A stretch of DNA of 64,000 nt. Origin: Rhodospirillum rubrum ATCC 11170 (GTDB lineage: Bacteria > Pseudomonadota > Alphaproteobacteria > Rhodospirillales > Rhodospirillaceae). The position numbers were made by a program, and so were the translations under genes. The notes beneath the pieces were generated by a model. The model did no database searches. It saw only the letters and a program-made list of their open reading frames with translations, and was not told the origin of the DNA. How positions within the stretch are numbered: the stretch's first letter is position 1; every line of letters begins with the position of its first letter. This document shows positions 63,553-64,000 of this stretch, in pieces. The stretch lies in NCBI RefSeq assembly GCF_000013085.1, contig NC_007643.1, positions 3,874,501 to 3,938,500 of the forward strand, read 5' to 3'.

Positions 63553-63981
63553 GTGATCCGACGGCGCCTTCGCCCCCCCTTCCGTTTGGCGACATCCGGC
63601 CCGGCCGCCTTTGGGCTGCGGATGATGGTGCTGGCGCTTTGCGTCCAGATCATGGTGCCGCTGGGGCAAGGGATAAGCTTGCCCAGGGGACCGGGCGGTC
63701 AGCCCCTGGTGGTGTGCAGCGGCGCCCTCGGCCTCGTTCCGGGCGCTCCCCGTGAAGAGGGTCCTTGGGGTCGCGCGACAGCCGATGGCGACCCGCAGAC
63801 CTGTCCGGTCTGTTCGGCCCTGGGATTGGTCGGCACCCCGCCCGCGGATTTAGCGGCGCCGCGTCCTTGCGCCCAACCGGCCCCTCCCCAAATGGCCTTG
63901 CCGGTCCTTGGCCGGCGGGCGGCCCATCAGCGGCCGCGGCCCTGGCCCCGGGGACCACCGGCGGGGAACCCGCGCGCCTGA
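63553..63981 (+). CDS. DUF2946-like small secreted or membrane protein
   Basis: About 142 residues if the GTG at 63553 is used; TTG 63532 would give 149. A hydrophobic helix (FGLRMMVLALCVQIMVPLGQGISL) near the N-terminus acts as signal or anchor. It is followed by LVVCSGALGLV and TCPVCSALGL, the Cys and CxxC pattern of DUF2946, a family often seen near TonB receptors and copper or heme uptake. The C-terminal 50 residues are Pro/Ala/Arg-rich and disordered. It is divergent from the HugZ-like gene across 190 bp with no recognised operator. Confidence 0.6.
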   Translation: MIRRRLRPPFRLATSGPAAFGLRMMVLALCVQIMVPLGQGISLPRGPGGQPLVVCSGALGLVPGAPREEGPWGRATADGDPQTCPVCSALGLVGTPPADLAAPRPCAQPAPPQMALPVLGRRAAHQRPRPWPRGPPAGNPRA

Positions 63982-64000
63982 GCCGGCCCCCCGGCCCCCG

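Overview
The window is very GC-rich (roughly 65-68 percent by eye), densely coded DNA of an alphaproteobacterium. The gene set suggests Rhodospirillum rubrum or a close relative: oxygen-dependent-type cobalamin genes, a PPi-type phosphofructokinase, a GTP-type PEP carboxykinase, glutathione-linked formaldehyde oxidation and a LuxI/LuxR pair. The species name is an inference from gene content, not a database match. There is no prophage, IS element, CRISPR array, rRNA or tRNA that I can see. No gap between genes exceeds about 260 bases; the larger gaps are covered by site and repeat entries or mentioned with their genes.

Layout. 1-3.7 kb (minus strand): cobA (cut by the window edge), a PAS histidine kinase and a DUF2336 protein. 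4-10.3 kb: lepA, then cobN-cobO. 10.3-14.9 kb: a LysR regulator facing a DUF1127 micro-protein, an EamA exporter, a quinone oxidoreductase, a SpoU-type RNA methylase and an IalB-like periplasmic protein. 15-21.7 kb: a PAS-GGDEF diguanylate cyclase, two glycosyltransferases, an alpha/beta hydrolase, an NAD(P)-binding epimerase-like protein and a TPR protein. 21.8-27.7 kb: a second cobalamin block (SYLF protein-cobQ; cbiB; a CobE fusion-cobM). 27.8-31.4 kb: an OmpA-like protein, a 26-bp tandem hairpin array, then bioY-thiolase-menA-like. 31.4-35.2 kb: an alpha-E/circularly permuted ATP-grasp pair and a membrane diguanylate cyclase. 35.3-40.5 kb: an RHH protein, PBP1A, the luxR-luxI quorum-sensing locus bracketed by two small proteins, and an XRE regulator. 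40.8-47.2 kb: an Rrf2 regulator, sulfate ABC importer (sbp-cysTWA) and an SLC13 transporter. 47.3-51.8 kb: glutathione-dependent formaldehyde oxidation, PPi-PFK and a GT2 glycosyltransferase. 52-53.7 kb: an unknown protein and a HigBA-like toxin-antitoxin pair. 53.9-60.4 kb (minus): a TetR-controlled branched-chain-amino-acid-type ABC importer with an amidohydrolase. 60.6-64 kb: pckG, a HugZ-like protein and a DUF2946 protein.

How the parts work together. cobA, cobM, cobN, cobO, cobQ and cbiB cover early methylation, cobalt insertion, adenosylation, amidation and side-chain attachment of B12 synthesis, but in at least three separate transcription units. The sulfate block is a classic sulfur-assimilation operon behind its own regulator. 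The formaldehyde dehydrogenase and S-formylglutathione hydrolase form a two-step detoxification pair.

The least explained structures are: (1) two small proteins flanking luxR/luxI that resemble each other; (2) a dispersed repeat, found three times at gene 3' ends, whose two full copies have hairpin stems changed by compensatory substitutions; (3) seven tandem 26-bp units, most of them perfect mini-hairpins, in front of bioY; (4) a thiolase lacking the second catalytic cysteine between bioY and a menA-like gene; (5) a CobE domain fused to a large N-terminal domain I cannot name.
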